Source: Gammaproteobacteria bacterium (lineage in GTDB: Bacteria; Pseudomonadota; Gammaproteobacteria; Nevskiales; Nevskiaceae). From it: a stretch of DNA of 64,000 nucleotides. The stretch is taken from the NCBI GenBank assembly GCA_022599775.1, contig JAHZLQ010000058.1, forward strand, positions 1-64,000, written 5' to 3'. Position 1 is the first letter of the stretch; every line of letters starts with the position of its first letter. Both the position numbers and the translations under genes were made by a program. The notes beneath the pieces are model-generated. The model made no database searches and was not told the origin of the DNA. It saw only the letters and a list, made by a program, of their open reading frames with translations. Positions 1 to 9,130 of the stretch are shown here, piece after piece.

Positions 1-150
1 GCAGCGAGTCCGCTGCCCCTCGCCCACGACGTGGGAGAGGGGAGGACCGCCCGCGGAGCGGGTGGTGGGGAGAGGGCGGCCTGCCTGGCACAGGATTCAT
101 TTTCCGGGGTGCCTCCGCCGGCATGGCCGTTAACGTGAATCACGCGCGGC
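1..150. repeat. Interspersed palindromic repeat, degenerate copy plus flanking arm
   Basis: The first about 42 bases carry the arm that also lies beside the 36.1 kb copy, here in the opposite orientation, so they probably belong to a copy cut off by the window edge. A degenerate core follows at about 79-132, containing ATTCATTTT and ending GGCATGGCCGTTAACG. No gene is supported in 1-233. The family is recognised only by comparison within this window. Confidence 0.6.
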
Positions 151-170
151 GCTCGTGACTGCGAGCGGTG

Positions 171-236
171 GGTGAGGGGAACGGCCATGACGCAGGAGAT
201 TCATTTTGCGGGGCGCCGCTTGCGGCATGGCCGTTA
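171..236. repeat. Interspersed palindromic repeat, intact core
   Basis: The core at 181-234 has inverted ends (ACGGCCATGACGC and GCGGCATGGCCGT) around an ATTCATTTTGC centre. The last bases, GTTAG, supply the TAA stop codon of the outer-membrane protein gene on the minus strand. The same relation is seen at the porin near 36.17 kb. Confidence 0.7.
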
Positions 237-1322
237 GAGAAAGATGCCGACATTGACGTTGAGGCGGGAGCGCCACTGTTGGCCGCCGGGCTCTGCCAGG
301 CCAACGCCTGGACCGCCCACGAACCACATGCTGCGACCGGCAATCCAGTCGACATAGCCGAACAGCACGCCCTTGCCGAAACTGCAGCCGCTGACGTTCT
401 GCACCGAATCGTCGAGGCCGCTGCCGCTGGCCTGCGTGGTGCTGAAGTCGTTGTAACAGGTGATGTTGTCGAACCATGCGGTGCGCGGCAGCTCGTAGGC
501 GAGGTTGAAGGTATAGATGTCGGCCTTGGCCGCGATCTCGAACGGAAAGCGGAAGGCCGACAAGGCGATGCGGTGGCGCGGCACGTCATAGTCGTAGTGC
601 GCCCACTGCAGCTGCGCGGACAGCGGCCCGCGTGCCATTTCGAGATGAGCCGCCAGGCCCCATTGGGTACGTTCATCCGCGCTCGGGCGGTGTTCGAAGC
701 GGCCGCCGAAGCCGGACAGACCGGCTTCGCCCGTCCAGGCGCCGGCACTCAGCGCGTGCGCATAGCGCAGGTGCAGCCGTTCGCGTTCGCGGTACGGCAG
801 TGCATCGGTGCTCGCCAGGTCGAAGGAATAGCGGTCGTAGTCCGCGCCGGTGCCGTATTCGTCACCGAAGAACAGGCCAAGGTGCCAGCTGTCGTCGCCG
901 GATTTCTGCTGGTAGACCGCGCCCAGGTCGTAGTCGTCCTCGAGACCGAGGTAGTAGCCCGAGCCGAACCAGAAACTGTGGGAGGCATACGGCAACAGGC
1001 CGAACGGCACCTTGGTGACGCCCGCGCGCAGATCGCGCTGCGCATCGAAGCGCACGCCCAGCCAGGCGTGATGCACGGCCTCGAAGTCTTCGTACCAGCG
1101 GTATTGGGCGGAATAAAAAAGCGGTCCGTAGCCGCCGTCGGCTTCCAGCCGCAACAACTCCAGATCGGCCTCGCCGTTGCCCTCGGACGGTCCGTAGTCA
1201 CGCCACGCGTAGTTGAATCGCGCCGCGCCGCCTAGATCCAGGACCTCGTCCTGCGCCTGCGCCGGCAGTTGTGTCCCTGCTACGCAGACGAGCAGCACCC
1301 AGGCGCTCGTCGTGTTTCGCAT
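234..1322 (-). CDS. Outer-membrane beta-barrel protein
   Basis: This 362-residue protein begins with a signal peptide ending PAQAQ (about residues 1-23). The rest alternates aromatic and polar residues, as in transmembrane beta strands (for example FYSAQYRWYEDF), and ends in GIFL. The lack of long hydrophobic helices and the terminal strand with a hydrophobic last residue fit a porin-like barrel. Two cysteines near residues 301 and 322 (ITCYNDF, SGCSFG) could pair in the periplasm or at the surface. The substrate cannot be named. Its TAA stop lies at the edge of an interspersed repeat. The gene stands alone, with about 380 non-coding bases upstream. Confidence 0.75.
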   Translation of the reverse strand: MRNTTSAWVLLVCVAGTQLPAQAQDEVLDLGGAARFNYAWRDYGPSEGNGEADLELLRLEADGGYGPLFYSAQYRWYEDFEAVHHAWLGVRFDAQRDLRAGVTKVPFGLLPYASHSFWFGSGYYLGLEDDYDLGAVYQQKSGDDSWHLGLFFGDEYGTGADYDRYSFDLASTDALPYRERERLHLRYAHALSAGAWTGEAGLSGFGGRFEHRPSADERTQWGLAAHLEMARGPLSAQLQWAHYDYDVPRHRIALSAFRFPFEIAAKADIYTFNLAYELPRTAWFDNITCYNDFSTTQASGSGLDDSVQNVSGCSFGKGVLFGYVDWIAGRSMWFVGGPGVGLAEPGGQQWRSRLNVNVGIFL

Positions 1323-1699
1323 GTCCTCTCCCGGCTCCGCCGCGAATGCGGCCGGAGCTTCGATTTGGACGGCCGACTATACCGATTGAGGCCGCGAGTC
1401 TCGAACCGCGGGGGCCTGCAAAATCTCCACCACGCTATACGGCGGTCGGCCGATCGCGGCCCGCTGTTGTTCTGGCGGCGCTCTAACGGCCGCCGCAAGC
1501 GGCATCCTGAAGAATGAATCGCCTGCGGCATGGTCGTTTCCCTCACCCACCGCTCGCATTCACGAGCGGGCGAAGGTCGGTCGGCATCACGCCGCTCGTG
1601 ATTCAGGTCAAATGTCGATGTCGGGACGGGGTTGGTGACACGACGCTCCTCTGCGTTATCGCGTCCCTATTGCCGACCGCATCCGGCCATCAGCTTGCT
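1323..1699. other. Intergenic region holding a repeat copy
   Basis: This 377-base stretch separates the outer-membrane protein gene from ogt. It holds the upstream region of the former and, at about 1485-1612, one extended copy of the interspersed repeat. The reading frames here are short and match nothing I recognise. Confidence 0.6.
1485..1612. repeat. Interspersed palindromic repeat, extended copy
   Basis: The core at 1486-1537 runs from ACGGCCGCCGCAAGCGGC to CTGCGGCATGGTCGT. It is followed by CCTCACCC, GCGGGCGAAGGTCGGTCGGC and CGTGATTCAGGTC. The 10.6 kb copy has the same extension in the same order, so the repeat unit is larger than the palindromic core, about 125 bases. Confidence 0.65.
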
Positions 1700-2257
1700 T
1701 CAGTCGAACAATCGCCCATCGTCCGGAATAGCGCCTTCGTGCCGCAGCAGCCAGCGTTTGCGGGAAAGGCCGCCGCCGTAGCCGGTAAGTGAACCATCGG
1801 CACCGATGACGCGGTGGCAGGGCACGATCAGGCCCACCGGATTCGCGCCATTGGCAAGCCCGACCGCGCGGACCGCGTTGGGACGCCCCAGCCGAATCGC
1901 GAGGCTGCCGTAGCTGAGCGTTTCTCCCGCTGTGATGCCATATAGGCCGGCCCAGACCTGACGCTGAAATTCGGTGCCGGCCGTGCGCCAGGCGATTGTG
2001 CGCAGGGCGTCGAGTTCACCGTCGAAATAGTTCTGGATGGCCGTTCGGGCCGACATTGGTGCGCGGCGGTTGTTGACTGACAGGGCACCGTAGTGGCGGC
2101 GCAGCAAGCCTTGCATTCGGCCCTCATGATCGAACCAGTCGAAGGCGCGCAGTTGCTCGCGTTCATCGAAGACCAGCAGCGCCTCGCCGATCGGTGTTGC
2201 CAACCGATCGAGGAACAGGCGCTCAGGCGGCGCGTCGGGCGTCTGCGGCTTTTTCAT
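1700..2257 (-). CDS. ogt: Methylated-DNA--protein-cysteine methyltransferase
   Basis: This 185-residue suicide repair protein transfers the alkyl group from O6-alkylguanine in DNA to its own cysteine. The active-site motif VPCHRVIG is present, and the GYGGGLSRKRWLL segment after it is typical of the C-terminal domain. The frame is open further upstream, but the methionine of MKKPQT at 2257 is chosen because the preceding residues look like read-through of the neighbour. The start overlaps the end of the upstream ada-alkA gene by 35 bases on the same strand, which suggests co-translation. Its inducer may be the Ada-type domain of that neighbour. The distinction between ogt and an ada C-terminal-type protein rests on its being a separate polypeptide. 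Confidence 0.9.
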   Translation of the reverse strand: MKKPQTPDAPPERLFLDRLATPIGEALLVFDEREQLRAFDWFDHEGRMQGLLRRHYGALSVNNRRAPMSARTAIQNYFDGELDALRTIAWRTAGTEFQRQVWAGLYGITAGETLSYGSLAIRLGRPNAVRAVGLANGANPVGLIVPCHRVIGADGSLTGYGGGLSRKRWLLRHEGAIPDDGRLFD

Positions 2258-3716
2258 TGGTTTCCGAAAACCAGAGGTGCAGGGCGGCATAGGCGCGCCA
2301 CGGTCGCCAGCGTTCGGCGCGGATGAGCAGTTCGGCAGGGCCAGGACGGCGACCGTCGGCATCAGCCATGGCCCGCATCAGGCCGATATCGGCCGCTGGA
2401 AAGGCATCGGGCTCGCGCAGCGCACGCATCGCGATGTACTGCGCGGTCCATTCGCCGATGCCGCGCAAGGCGCGCAGGCGGGCGACGGAGGATTCGAGAC
2501 TGTCACCGAGCCGGAACAGTTCGGGATCGGTGCTGGATGCCGCGGCCAGCGCGCGCAGCGCCTCGGCCCGGGCGCCGGGCATGCCGAGCGCGGCGATGTC
2601 CGCGGCGACCAAGGCCTGCGCCGCCGGAAAATAATGGCTGAGTTCCGCTGGCTGGTCGCTTCCAGTCTCCATTGGTTCTCCGAAGCGGGCGACCAGCTTT
2701 CCGGTCAGCGCGGTGGCGGCGGAGACGCTGATCTGCTGGCCGAGAATGGCACGCACCGCGAGTTCGTAGCCGTCCCAGCTGCCGGGCACGCGCAGCCCTG
2801 GTCTGGCGGCGACCAGGCGAGCCAGCTGAGGATCTTCGGAGAGGTGCGCGCCGATCATCATCGTGTCTGCCCCCAGGTCGAAGATCTTTCGAATCCTTGT
2901 GATGACTTCCGGCAAGCTTGGTAAATGCGCCAGACGCAGCTGGACCGCGAGCCGATGGTTGGCCGCGTGCGTCACGCGCAGCACACCGCGGTGCGGGCCG
3001 ATGTTGATCGTTCGCCAGTACGCGTTGTCCACCACCGCCTCCACGCCGGGAATCGCGCGCGCGGCGAGAAAGTCGATTTGTGCCTGCCAGTCGTAGGGCG
3101 GCCGGTACGGCAGGCGAATGTCGATGGTGCCGGTTGCCTCGCGCGGCGTGGCGCGGCTGCGTCGCAGGCTTGCGGGCGGGCGTCCGTACAGCGACTGAAA
3201 GGTTTCGTTGAAACGGCGCACGCTGCCGAAGCCGGCCGCCATCGCGACTTCGATCATCGGCAAACGACTTTCGTGCAGAAGCTGTTTGGCCAGCAGCACC
3301 CGGCGCGTTTGCGCCACGGCGATCGGCGAAACCCCCAGGTGCTGCTGGAACAGGCGCCGCAACTGCCGTTCGCCGAGCGAAAGCTGCTGCGCAAGACCGG
3401 CGACATTGCCTTGGTCCAAAGCGCCGGATTCGATCAGCTGCAGGGCGCGAGAGAGTGTTTCCGGCGCGTGCTGCCAAGCGGAGAGGTCCGGCGAGACTTC
3501 AGGCCGGCAGCGCAGGCAGGGGCGGAAGCCGGCGTCCTGGGCCGCTGCGGCGCTGCGGTAGAAGCGTACGTTCTCGCGCCTGGGTGTGCGCGCGCCACAG
3601 ACCGGGCGGCAATAGATGCGGGTGGAGGTCACGCCTACGAACAGGCGGCCGTCGAAGCGCGCATCGCGGGTCTGTATCGCGCGATAGCAAGTTTCGTGGT
3701 CCAGGTCGCCGGTCAT
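2223..3716 (-). CDS. Ada-type regulator fused to AlkA DNA glycosylase
   Basis: This 497-residue protein has four parts in order. First is an Ada metal-binding domain (residues about 5-75) with four cysteines in YCRPVC and CLRCRP, which senses methylphosphotriesters. Then come an AraC-type helix-turn-helix (about 85-180), an AlkA N-terminal domain (about 195-310), and an HhH-GPD glycosylase domain whose hairpin LRGIGEWTAQY and catalytic aspartate in FPAADIGL are visible. It removes alkylated bases and should activate alkylation-repair genes. The start at 3716 (MTGDLDHETCY) is chosen because earlier in-frame residues are unlike the family. It overlaps ogt downstream, so sensor, glycosylase and methyltransferase form one unit. 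The O6-methyltransferase domain of classical Ada is absent and is supplied by ogt. Confidence 0.93.
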   Translation of the reverse strand: MTGDLDHETCYRAIQTRDARFDGRLFVGVTSTRIYCRPVCGARTPRRENVRFYRSAAAAQDAGFRPCLRCRPEVSPDLSAWQHAPETLSRALQLIESGALDQGNVAGLAQQLSLGERQLRRLFQQHLGVSPIAVAQTRRVLLAKQLLHESRLPMIEVAMAAGFGSVRRFNETFQSLYGRPPASLRRSRATPREATGTIDIRLPYRPPYDWQAQIDFLAARAIPGVEAVVDNAYWRTINIGPHRGVLRVTHAANHRLAVQLRLAHLPSLPEVITRIRKIFDLGADTMMIGAHLSEDPQLARLVAARPGLRVPGSWDGYELAVRAILGQQISVSAATALTGKLVARFGEPMETGSDQPAELSHYFPAAQALVAADIAALGMPGARAEALRALAAASSTDPELFRLGDSLESSVARLRALRGIGEWTAQYIAMRALREPDAFPAADIGLMRAMADADGRRPGPAELLIRAERWRPWRAYAALHLWFSETNEKAADARRAA

Positions 3717-3807
3717 GGCGGCATTTTCGGCGGCGCGAAGTCTCCTGTCTCGCGGTTTTCGGACAGCGACATTTTCCGAATCGGCAGTGATCGCGGCCCG
3801 CACCTGC

Positions 3808-5067
3808 TCAAGCGGCGCCCTGGAACGCGTAGTCCACGTCCGGACGGCGCCCGTCGATGATGTCGGCGATCGCCTGAGCGGAGCCGCAGGCATGCGTCCA
3901 GCCCAGGGTTCCATGACCGGTGTTCAGATACAGGCCGCGCACGCCACTGCGGCCGATGTAGGGCAGATTGCCGGGCGTGGTCGGTCGCAGCCCCGCCCAG
4001 TAGCTCGCAAGTTCCGGCCGGCTGATGCCCGGAAATATCTGCATCGCGCGGTTCACGATCGCAGCGCAGCGCACGCGATTCAGGGCGTTCGAATAGCCGT
4101 TGAATTCGGCGGTTCCGGCCACGCGCAGGCGATCCCCGAAGCGGGAGTACACCAGCTTGTATTCGTCGTCACCAAGACTGACCGTGGGCGCCCGTGACGT
4201 CTCCAGCACCGGCAGCGTGATCGAATAGCCCTTGACCGGGTAGATGTGCAGCGACAGTCCGGCGCTGCGGGCGATGGTGCGGCTGTAACTGCCCAGCGCA
4301 AGCACGTAGGCGTCCGCCTTCGCGACCTGATAGGCGCCCTGCTCGTCGGCGAATTCGACGCCCTGCATGTCGCCGCCGCCGCGGAGCAGGCGGGTGATTC
4401 GCGCGCCGTAGCGAAAGCGCACGCCGGCCTCGGCGCAGGCTTGCGCCAGCCGTGTGGTGAACAGCCGGGCGTCGCCCGATTCGTCGGCCTCGGTAAACGT
4501 GGCGCCGACCAGTTGCGCGCGCACCGGCGCCAAGGCCGGTTCCAGGCGCACGGCTTCGTCAACGTCGACATCGCGCCGTTCGCAGCCCAGATCACGCATC
4601 AGGCGCGCTGTGGATTGCGCGGCCTCGAATTCGGACGCGCGGGTGTAGAACTGCAGGATGCCGCGTTCCAGATGATCGTATTCGATACCGGTTTCGGCAC
4701 GCAGTGCCTGCAGGCATTGGCGGCTGTAGCTGCCCAGGCGAACCAGCTGCACGGTATTCGCGCGCGTCCATGCGCTGGTGCATTGGCCCAGGAATTTCAG
4801 CGCCCAAAGCCATTGCGCCGGGTCGGCGCGCAGACGGAACAGCAGCGGCGCGTCTTCACGCCTCAGCCAGCGCAGAATCTTCAGCGGAGCCGCCGGGTTG
4901 GCCCAGGGCTCGGCATGGCTGACGGAAATCTGGCCGCCGTTGCCGAAGCTGGTTTCCGCGGCGGCGCCGGCATTGCGCTCCAGCACCGTGACCTCGTGGC
5001 CGGCGCGGGCCAGATACCAGGCGGAGGTGACGCCGATCACGCCGGCGCCCATGACGATGATTTTCAT
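3808..5067 (-). CDS. dadA: D-amino acid dehydrogenase
   Basis: This 419-residue FAD enzyme of the DAO family oxidatively deaminates D-amino acids, such as D-alanine from peptidoglycan turnover, at the inner membrane. The N-terminus carries the dinucleotide-binding motif GAGVIGVTSAW, and the length fits the DadA family (about 420-430). The C-terminal GLRPTTPGNLPYIG and NTGHGTLGWTHACGSAQ segments are typical FAD-contact regions. It ends 91 bases before the ada-alkA gene on the same strand. No alanine racemase or Lrp-type regulator is next to it, unlike the dadAX operon of enterobacteria. Confidence 0.92.
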   Translation of the reverse strand: MKIIVMGAGVIGVTSAWYLARAGHEVTVLERNAGAAAETSFGNGGQISVSHAEPWANPAAPLKILRWLRREDAPLLFRLRADPAQWLWALKFLGQCTSAWTRANTVQLVRLGSYSRQCLQALRAETGIEYDHLERGILQFYTRASEFEAAQSTARLMRDLGCERRDVDVDEAVRLEPALAPVRAQLVGATFTEADESGDARLFTTRLAQACAEAGVRFRYGARITRLLRGGGDMQGVEFADEQGAYQVAKADAYVLALGSYSRTIARSAGLSLHIYPVKGYSITLPVLETSRAPTVSLGDDEYKLVYSRFGDRLRVAGTAEFNGYSNALNRVRCAAIVNRAMQIFPGISRPELASYWAGLRPTTPGNLPYIGRSGVRGLYLNTGHGTLGWTHACGSAQAIADIIDGRRPDVDYAFQGAA

Positions 5068-5119
5068 GGTTTGCGTGTGACGGTCGGCACCGTTCCGGAC
5101 TTTCGGCGCGGGAATCTGC

Positions 5120-5926
5120 TCATGGGCTCAGTGCGGCCTTCGCCCGATCCAGATGCCGTTGCAGGGCGCAGGCGTGATCGGTGAACAGCCAGTTCACGTC
5201 ACGCGCGGCCTCGTGCAGCAGCGACTTTCGGCGACGCGGGAAGCCCACGCCGACTTGTTGCCCGGCGGCGCGATGTCGGCGCACCTGTGCGCTGCGCAGC
5301 AGTGGCGCGGGTGCGCTGAGACCGCCGAAGCCGGCAAGCAGCGTTTCACGACTGAGCCCGGCGACGTCGAGTCGGGCGATCGGCGCCAGCGCCTGGCTGG
5401 GCCAGTCGCGCACGATGTCGAAGCAGGCGCAGTCGAGAGCGATGAAATGGTAGTCACGATCGGCTTGCAGGCCGTGCAGCGCGTCACGCAGATGGCGGGC
5501 TTGCGCGGCCGGGTCAAGGCTGGGCTCGGCCTTGAGTTCCAGCATCAGATGCAGTCGGCCACCGTAGCGCGCGACCAGCTGGGTCAGGTCCGGCAACGCC
5601 GGTTCCCGCGCCTGCAGCGTGGCCAGCGTGTGCTGCGCGATCGTGAGTTCGTGTCCGAACACGCGGGCCAGGTCCGCATCGTGCGAAATCACCGGCTGCA
5701 GATCGCGGCTCCAGCGCAGATCGGTTTCCAGGCCCCAGACGCCCGCGTCGAGCAGTCGGTCGAAGGCGGGCAGGGTGTTTTCGAGCACGCCGCGCGCATC
5801 GCGGTCGCCGCGATGTCCGATGATGCGGCAGGCATCGAGTTGCTCGCGGACGGGGCGGCGTTCCGGCAGGCAGGCGATGAGCGCTTCGGACGCGTTCAGC
5901 ATCATGCGATCGAACCAGGCGGACAT
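5120..5926 (-). CDS. Glycerophosphodiester phosphodiesterase family protein
   Basis: This 268-residue protein has the GDPD signature: HRGDRDARGVLENTLPAF near residue 38, then ETDLRWS and a catalytic histidine in VISHDADL. The family hydrolyses glycerophosphodiesters to glycerol-3-phosphate and an alcohol. No signal peptide is evident, so it is probably cytoplasmic, UgpQ-like rather than GlpQ-like. The second half is less conserved, with FIALDCACFDIVRDW as the later strand region. It starts 9 bases after the stop of the LysR gene on the same strand, so the two may be co-transcribed. Confidence 0.8.
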   Translation of the reverse strand: MSAWFDRMMLNASEALIACLPERRPVREQLDACRIIGHRGDRDARGVLENTLPAFDRLLDAGVWGLETDLRWSRDLQPVISHDADLARVFGHELTIAQHTLATLQAREPALPDLTQLVARYGGRLHLMLELKAEPSLDPAAQARHLRDALHGLQADRDYHFIALDCACFDIVRDWPSQALAPIARLDVAGLSRETLLAGFGGLSAPAPLLRSAQVRRHRAAGQQVGVGFPRRRKSLLHEAARDVNWLFTDHACALQRHLDRAKAALSP

Positions 5927-5935
5927 GGCGGCGGT

Positions 5936-6832
5936 TCAGATGTCCAGCTGCGAACCGGCAGCCTGTTCCCGCAACCAGGCGCGAATGCGGTGCAGCGTGT
6001 CCAGATGTGGATGGTCGGCACGCCACACGAACAGATAGCTGTACGGGTCCGGCACGGAGACGTCGAATAGCCGCAGCAGACGGCCGCTGCGCAAATCGCC
6101 TTCGACCAATACGCGCCGTGCCATGGCCACGCCCAGACCCGAGGCTGCGGCGTCCAGCAACACCGAGGAGTCCGTGAACATCAGGCTTTGCGGCGGCTCC
6201 GGAAAGTCCAGCCCGGCCGCGTGCAGCCACGGTTCCCAGGGTAGCCAGGGATTGCCCAACAGGGCGCAGTGGCGCAGCTCGGCCGGCGTGCGCGGCAGCA
6301 GGCCTTCCCGAAAGCCCGGCGCGCAGACCGGAAACAGCTCCTCGCGCATGAGTCGTTCCTGCTGCACGTCGGGCCAGCCACCGGGGCCGAAGCGCACGGC
6401 GCAATCGGCCTCGGTACCGAGTTCAGCGGGTGCCATGCGCACGTCCAGGGTGAGGTCGATGTCCGGCAGTTGCGTGCGAAAGTCAGCCAGACGCGGCACC
6501 ATCCAGCGGCTGGCGAAGGGAGGCATGAGCGACAGCACGATGCGCTTGCGCGCGTCGCCGGTCGGTTGCGCGAAGCCGCGTTCAAGCAGGCCCAAAGCCT
6601 GGCGGACCTTGACCACCAGCAACTGGCCCTGTTCGGTGGGCCGCATGCGATTCTTTTCGCGTACGAACAGCCGTACGCCGAGCCGGGCCTCCAACGCGGC
6701 CACGTGATGACTGATCGCGCCATGCGTGAGGTGCAGTTCCTCGGCGGCCCGGGTGTAGCTACGATGACGGACTGCAGCTTCGAAGGCCTGCAAGGTTGCC
6801 AGGGGCGGGAGCCGGACGGTCTTGGAAAGCAT
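5936..6832 (-). CDS. LysR-family transcriptional regulator, GcvA-like
   Basis: This 298-residue protein has an N-terminal winged helix-turn-helix (residues about 5-65, including SYTRAAEELHLTHGAISHHV) and a C-terminal effector-binding domain. The pattern LPPLATLQAFEAA is typical of the GcvA/AmpR subgroup. The start at 6832 (MLSKTVRL) is preferred over one eight codons upstream because it fits family length. It is divergent from rarD with 128 bases between, so it may control itself and rarD, but no operator could be confirmed. Confidence 0.88.
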   Translation of the reverse strand: MLSKTVRLPPLATLQAFEAAVRHRSYTRAAEELHLTHGAISHHVAALEARLGVRLFVREKNRMRPTEQGQLLVVKVRQALGLLERGFAQPTGDARKRIVLSLMPPFASRWMVPRLADFRTQLPDIDLTLDVRMAPAELGTEADCAVRFGPGGWPDVQQERLMREELFPVCAPGFREGLLPRTPAELRHCALLGNPWLPWEPWLHAAGLDFPEPPQSLMFTDSSVLLDAAASGLGVAMARRVLVEGDLRSGRLLRLFDVSVPDPYSYLFVWRADHPHLDTLHRIRAWLREQAAGSQLDI

Positions 6833-6960
6833 GTCCCAGTGTACTGTGAATTCCACTCACATCGCTGAGGAAAAGCTTTCGATTCCGGCCGGCGCGGGCT
6901 TGGTGCACACTGCGCGCCCTTTTCGCCTTAGCGGGCCTGGCGGTCCGACTGGAATCCGAG

Positions 6961-7938
6961 ATGAGCGAACCCAAGGCCATTCCGGCCGCCGATCCTGCAA
7001 GCACGCCGAATCCGGCGCGGCGTGGTCTGATCGCCGGTGTGGCCGCATTCGCGATCTGGGGAGCGCTGCCACTGTATCTGCACGAATTGCAGGGTGTGTC
7101 GGCGGTCCTGATCATGGCGCACCGGGTGGTTTGGTGCGCGCTGATGGTGTTGCTGTGGCTTGGCGTGCGTGGCGAGCTGTCCGGTGTCATGCAGGCCTTG
7201 CGGCAGCCGGCCACGCGCCTGCGACTGGCCGCCAGCGCGACGCTGATCAGCGTCAACTGGCTGACCTATGTCTGGGCGGTGGGCAATGGCCATGTCGTCG
7301 ACAGCAGTCTTGGCTATTTCATCAATCCTCTGGTCAATGTGTTGCTCGGCGTGACGCTGTTGTCCGAGCGGCTCAATGCGCGCCAGTGGACCGCCGTATC
7401 GATTGCTGCCGGCGGTGTGCTGTGGTTGACGGTGCAGGCCGGACAGCTGCCCTGGATCGCGCTGGTTCTGGCCGTCAGCTTTGGCAGCTATGGGCTGATC
7501 CGCAAGACCACGCGAGTGGATGCGGTGACCGGATTGGCCACCGAAACGGTGCTGATCACGCCGTTCGCACTGGCCTACTTGCTATGGGCACAGTTTCACG
7601 GCACCGGCGCGATGGGCGGCGCGAATGCTATGCAGATCGGCTTGCTGTTGGCCGGGGGCATCGTCACTGCGGTGCCGCTGGCGCTGTTCGCGTACGGTGC
7701 GCAGCGCATTCCGTATTCGACCATCGGCCTGCTCCAGTACCTCGCTCCAAGCCTGCAACTGATTCTGGGGCTGAGCCTGTTCGGCGAGTCGTTTCCGCTG
7801 GTGCGTGCGATCGGCTTCATTCTGATCTGGCTGGCCTTGGCGATCTTCGCCGCCGATGGGCTACGGCGATCCTGGCAGCAGCGGCGTCCGCCGGTGATTG
7901 CCGGCATCGAGGCCGAGGCACCGGTATGCCGGACCTGA
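6961..7938 (+). CDS. rarD: EamA-family transporter RarD
   Basis: This 325-residue membrane protein of the drug/metabolite transporter superfamily has about ten hydrophobic helices. The opening GLIAGVAAFAIWGALPLYL and the segment NWLTYVWAVGNGHVVDSSLGYF, split here by family position, are RarD hallmarks. So are GLLQYLAPSLQLILG and LIWLALAIFAADGL. The natural substrate of RarD proteins is not settled, and the chloramphenicol label is historical. The divergent LysR gene is its likely regulator. Confidence 0.9.
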   Translation: MSEPKAIPAADPASTPNPARRGLIAGVAAFAIWGALPLYLHELQGVSAVLIMAHRVVWCALMVLLWLGVRGELSGVMQALRQPATRLRLAASATLISVNWLTYVWAVGNGHVVDSSLGYFINPLVNVLLGVTLLSERLNARQWTAVSIAAGGVLWLTVQAGQLPWIALVLAVSFGSYGLIRKTTRVDAVTGLATETVLITPFALAYLLWAQFHGTGAMGGANAMQIGLLLAGGIVTAVPLALFAYGAQRIPYSTIGLLQYLAPSLQLILGLSLFGESFPLVRAIGFILIWLALAIFAADGLRRSWQQRRPPVIAGIEAEAPVCRT

Positions 7939-7960
7939 CGAAAAGCGGGGAAGCGAATCG

Positions 7961-8317
7961 ATGATCACCGTGTACGGCATCCGCAACTGCGACACCGTCA
8001 AGCGGGCGAGGGCACGCCTGGAAGCCGAAGGCATCGACTTTCGCTTTCACGACTTCAAGCGCGACGGGCTTGCGCCGGAACTCGCGCAATCCTGGATCGA
8101 CCGGCTGGGGATCGAGCCTGTGCTGAATCGTCGCGGCACGACCTGGCGCAAGCTCGACGAGGCGACCCAGGCGGCGCTGCAGGGCCCGGCGGCGGCCGAT
8201 GCGCTGGCGCAACACAGCAGCGTGATCAAACGCCCGGTGTTCGATCGCGACGGCGAGTTGCGCATCGGCTTTGCCCGCGGCGATGAGTCCGAACTGCTCG
8301 ACTGGCTGCGCGGCTGA
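7961..8317 (+). CDS. yffB: ArsC/Spx-family reductase-like protein YffB
   Basis: This 118-residue thioredoxin-fold protein starts MITVYGIRNCDTVK, with a single cysteine at residue 10. Arsenate reductases and Spx use extra cysteines that are missing here. The RPVFDRDGELRIGF segment matches the ArsC/YffB family. Its activity is poorly known, and glutathione-dependent thiol reduction has been proposed. The start at 7961 follows a GGGGAAG ribosome site. It lies 22 bases after rarD and is probably co-transcribed. Confidence 0.85.
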   Translation: MITVYGIRNCDTVKRARARLEAEGIDFRFHDFKRDGLAPELAQSWIDRLGIEPVLNRRGTTWRKLDEATQAALQGPAAADALAQHSSVIKRPVFDRDGELRIGFARGDESELLDWLRG

Positions 8318-8320
8318 GGC

Positions 8321-9130
8321 CTATTGCATGCGAAAGCGCACCGGCTGGTCGATCAGAAACGCCAGCTGACCGGGATAGATCGCGCTTGGAATCGGCGGGA
8401 ACCGCCCGATGCGCATCATCACTTCGCGGGCCTCCGCGTCCAGAGAGTCATATCCACTGCTGCGCACCACCAGCGCCTCGATGACCCGGCCGTTGCGCGC
8501 CAGCCGCAGCCGCACGATGGCGACGCCCTGCTCCGCGTTGCGCATCGACCATGACGGGTAGTTGACGTTGCGATTGACGATGCGGCTGAGCTGCGTGAGA
8601 TAGCTCAGCGGGAACTCCTGCACCGTCAGCGCCGACGGTGGCTGCGAGCCGCTGGAGACGCCCGCGCGCGAATCGGTGGCCGAGGGTGGTGCCGACGCCG
8701 GTGCGGAGGATTCGGTGGCCACGCTGCTGCGGGGCGGGGGTGAATCGGTTTCGCTCAATTCTGCCGGTTCGGGCGGCGCTGCCTGTTTGATGGCGCTGCG
8801 TTCCGGGCGCTGACGTGATTCGGCCGGCTGCGGACGCGACCGGGCCTGCTCACGCGACTCGGATTCGCTTTTCCGGGCAGCCGCCGGCTCGGCTTGCGGC
8901 GCCTCGGCCGGTGTGGCGGGGGTCGAGGAGGGACGAGCGGGCGCAGACAGCATGATTGCGGTGATCGTTCTTCCCGCGGCGGGCACTGGCGAGGCCGCCT
9001 GCATCGGCGGCGGCAGGCGCAACCACAACAGCAGCAGGAGCAGGTGCAGCAGGATCGCGCCGGCCAGATTGCGCCAGTACGTTGCGGGTGCCGCTGGCCG
9101 CGTAGGCAGGTGTGTCAGTTCGATCTGCAC
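8321..9130 (-). CDS. TonB-family energy transducer protein
   Basis: This 269-residue protein has a short cytoplasmic head, one membrane helix (residues about 22-40), a long linker rich in Pro, Ser, Ala and Glu (about 45-165) and a TonB C-terminal domain (about 175-266). That domain includes GVAIVRLRLARNGRVIEA and SSGYDSLDAEA. Such proteins pass inner-membrane proton-motive force to outer-membrane receptors. No exbB or exbD is adjacent, so it either shares a distant ExbBD or serves another envelope role. It converges with yffB, with 3 bases between the stops. Confidence 0.87.
   Translation of the reverse strand: MQIELTHLPTRPAAPATYWRNLAGAILLHLLLLLLWLRLPPPMQAASPVPAAGRTITAIMLSAPARPSSTPATPAEAPQAEPAAARKSESESREQARSRPQPAESRQRPERSAIKQAAPPEPAELSETDSPPPRSSVATESSAPASAPPSATDSRAGVSSGSQPPSALTVQEFPLSYLTQLSRIVNRNVNYPSWSMRNAEQGVAIVRLRLARNGRVIEALVVRSSGYDSLDAEAREVMMRIGRFPPIPSAIYPGQLAFLIDQPVRFRMQ

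Noticed and set aside
168..1235. A 355-residue plus-strand frame
   Set aside because: It is antisense to the outer-membrane barrel gene, which has a signal peptide and barrel features.
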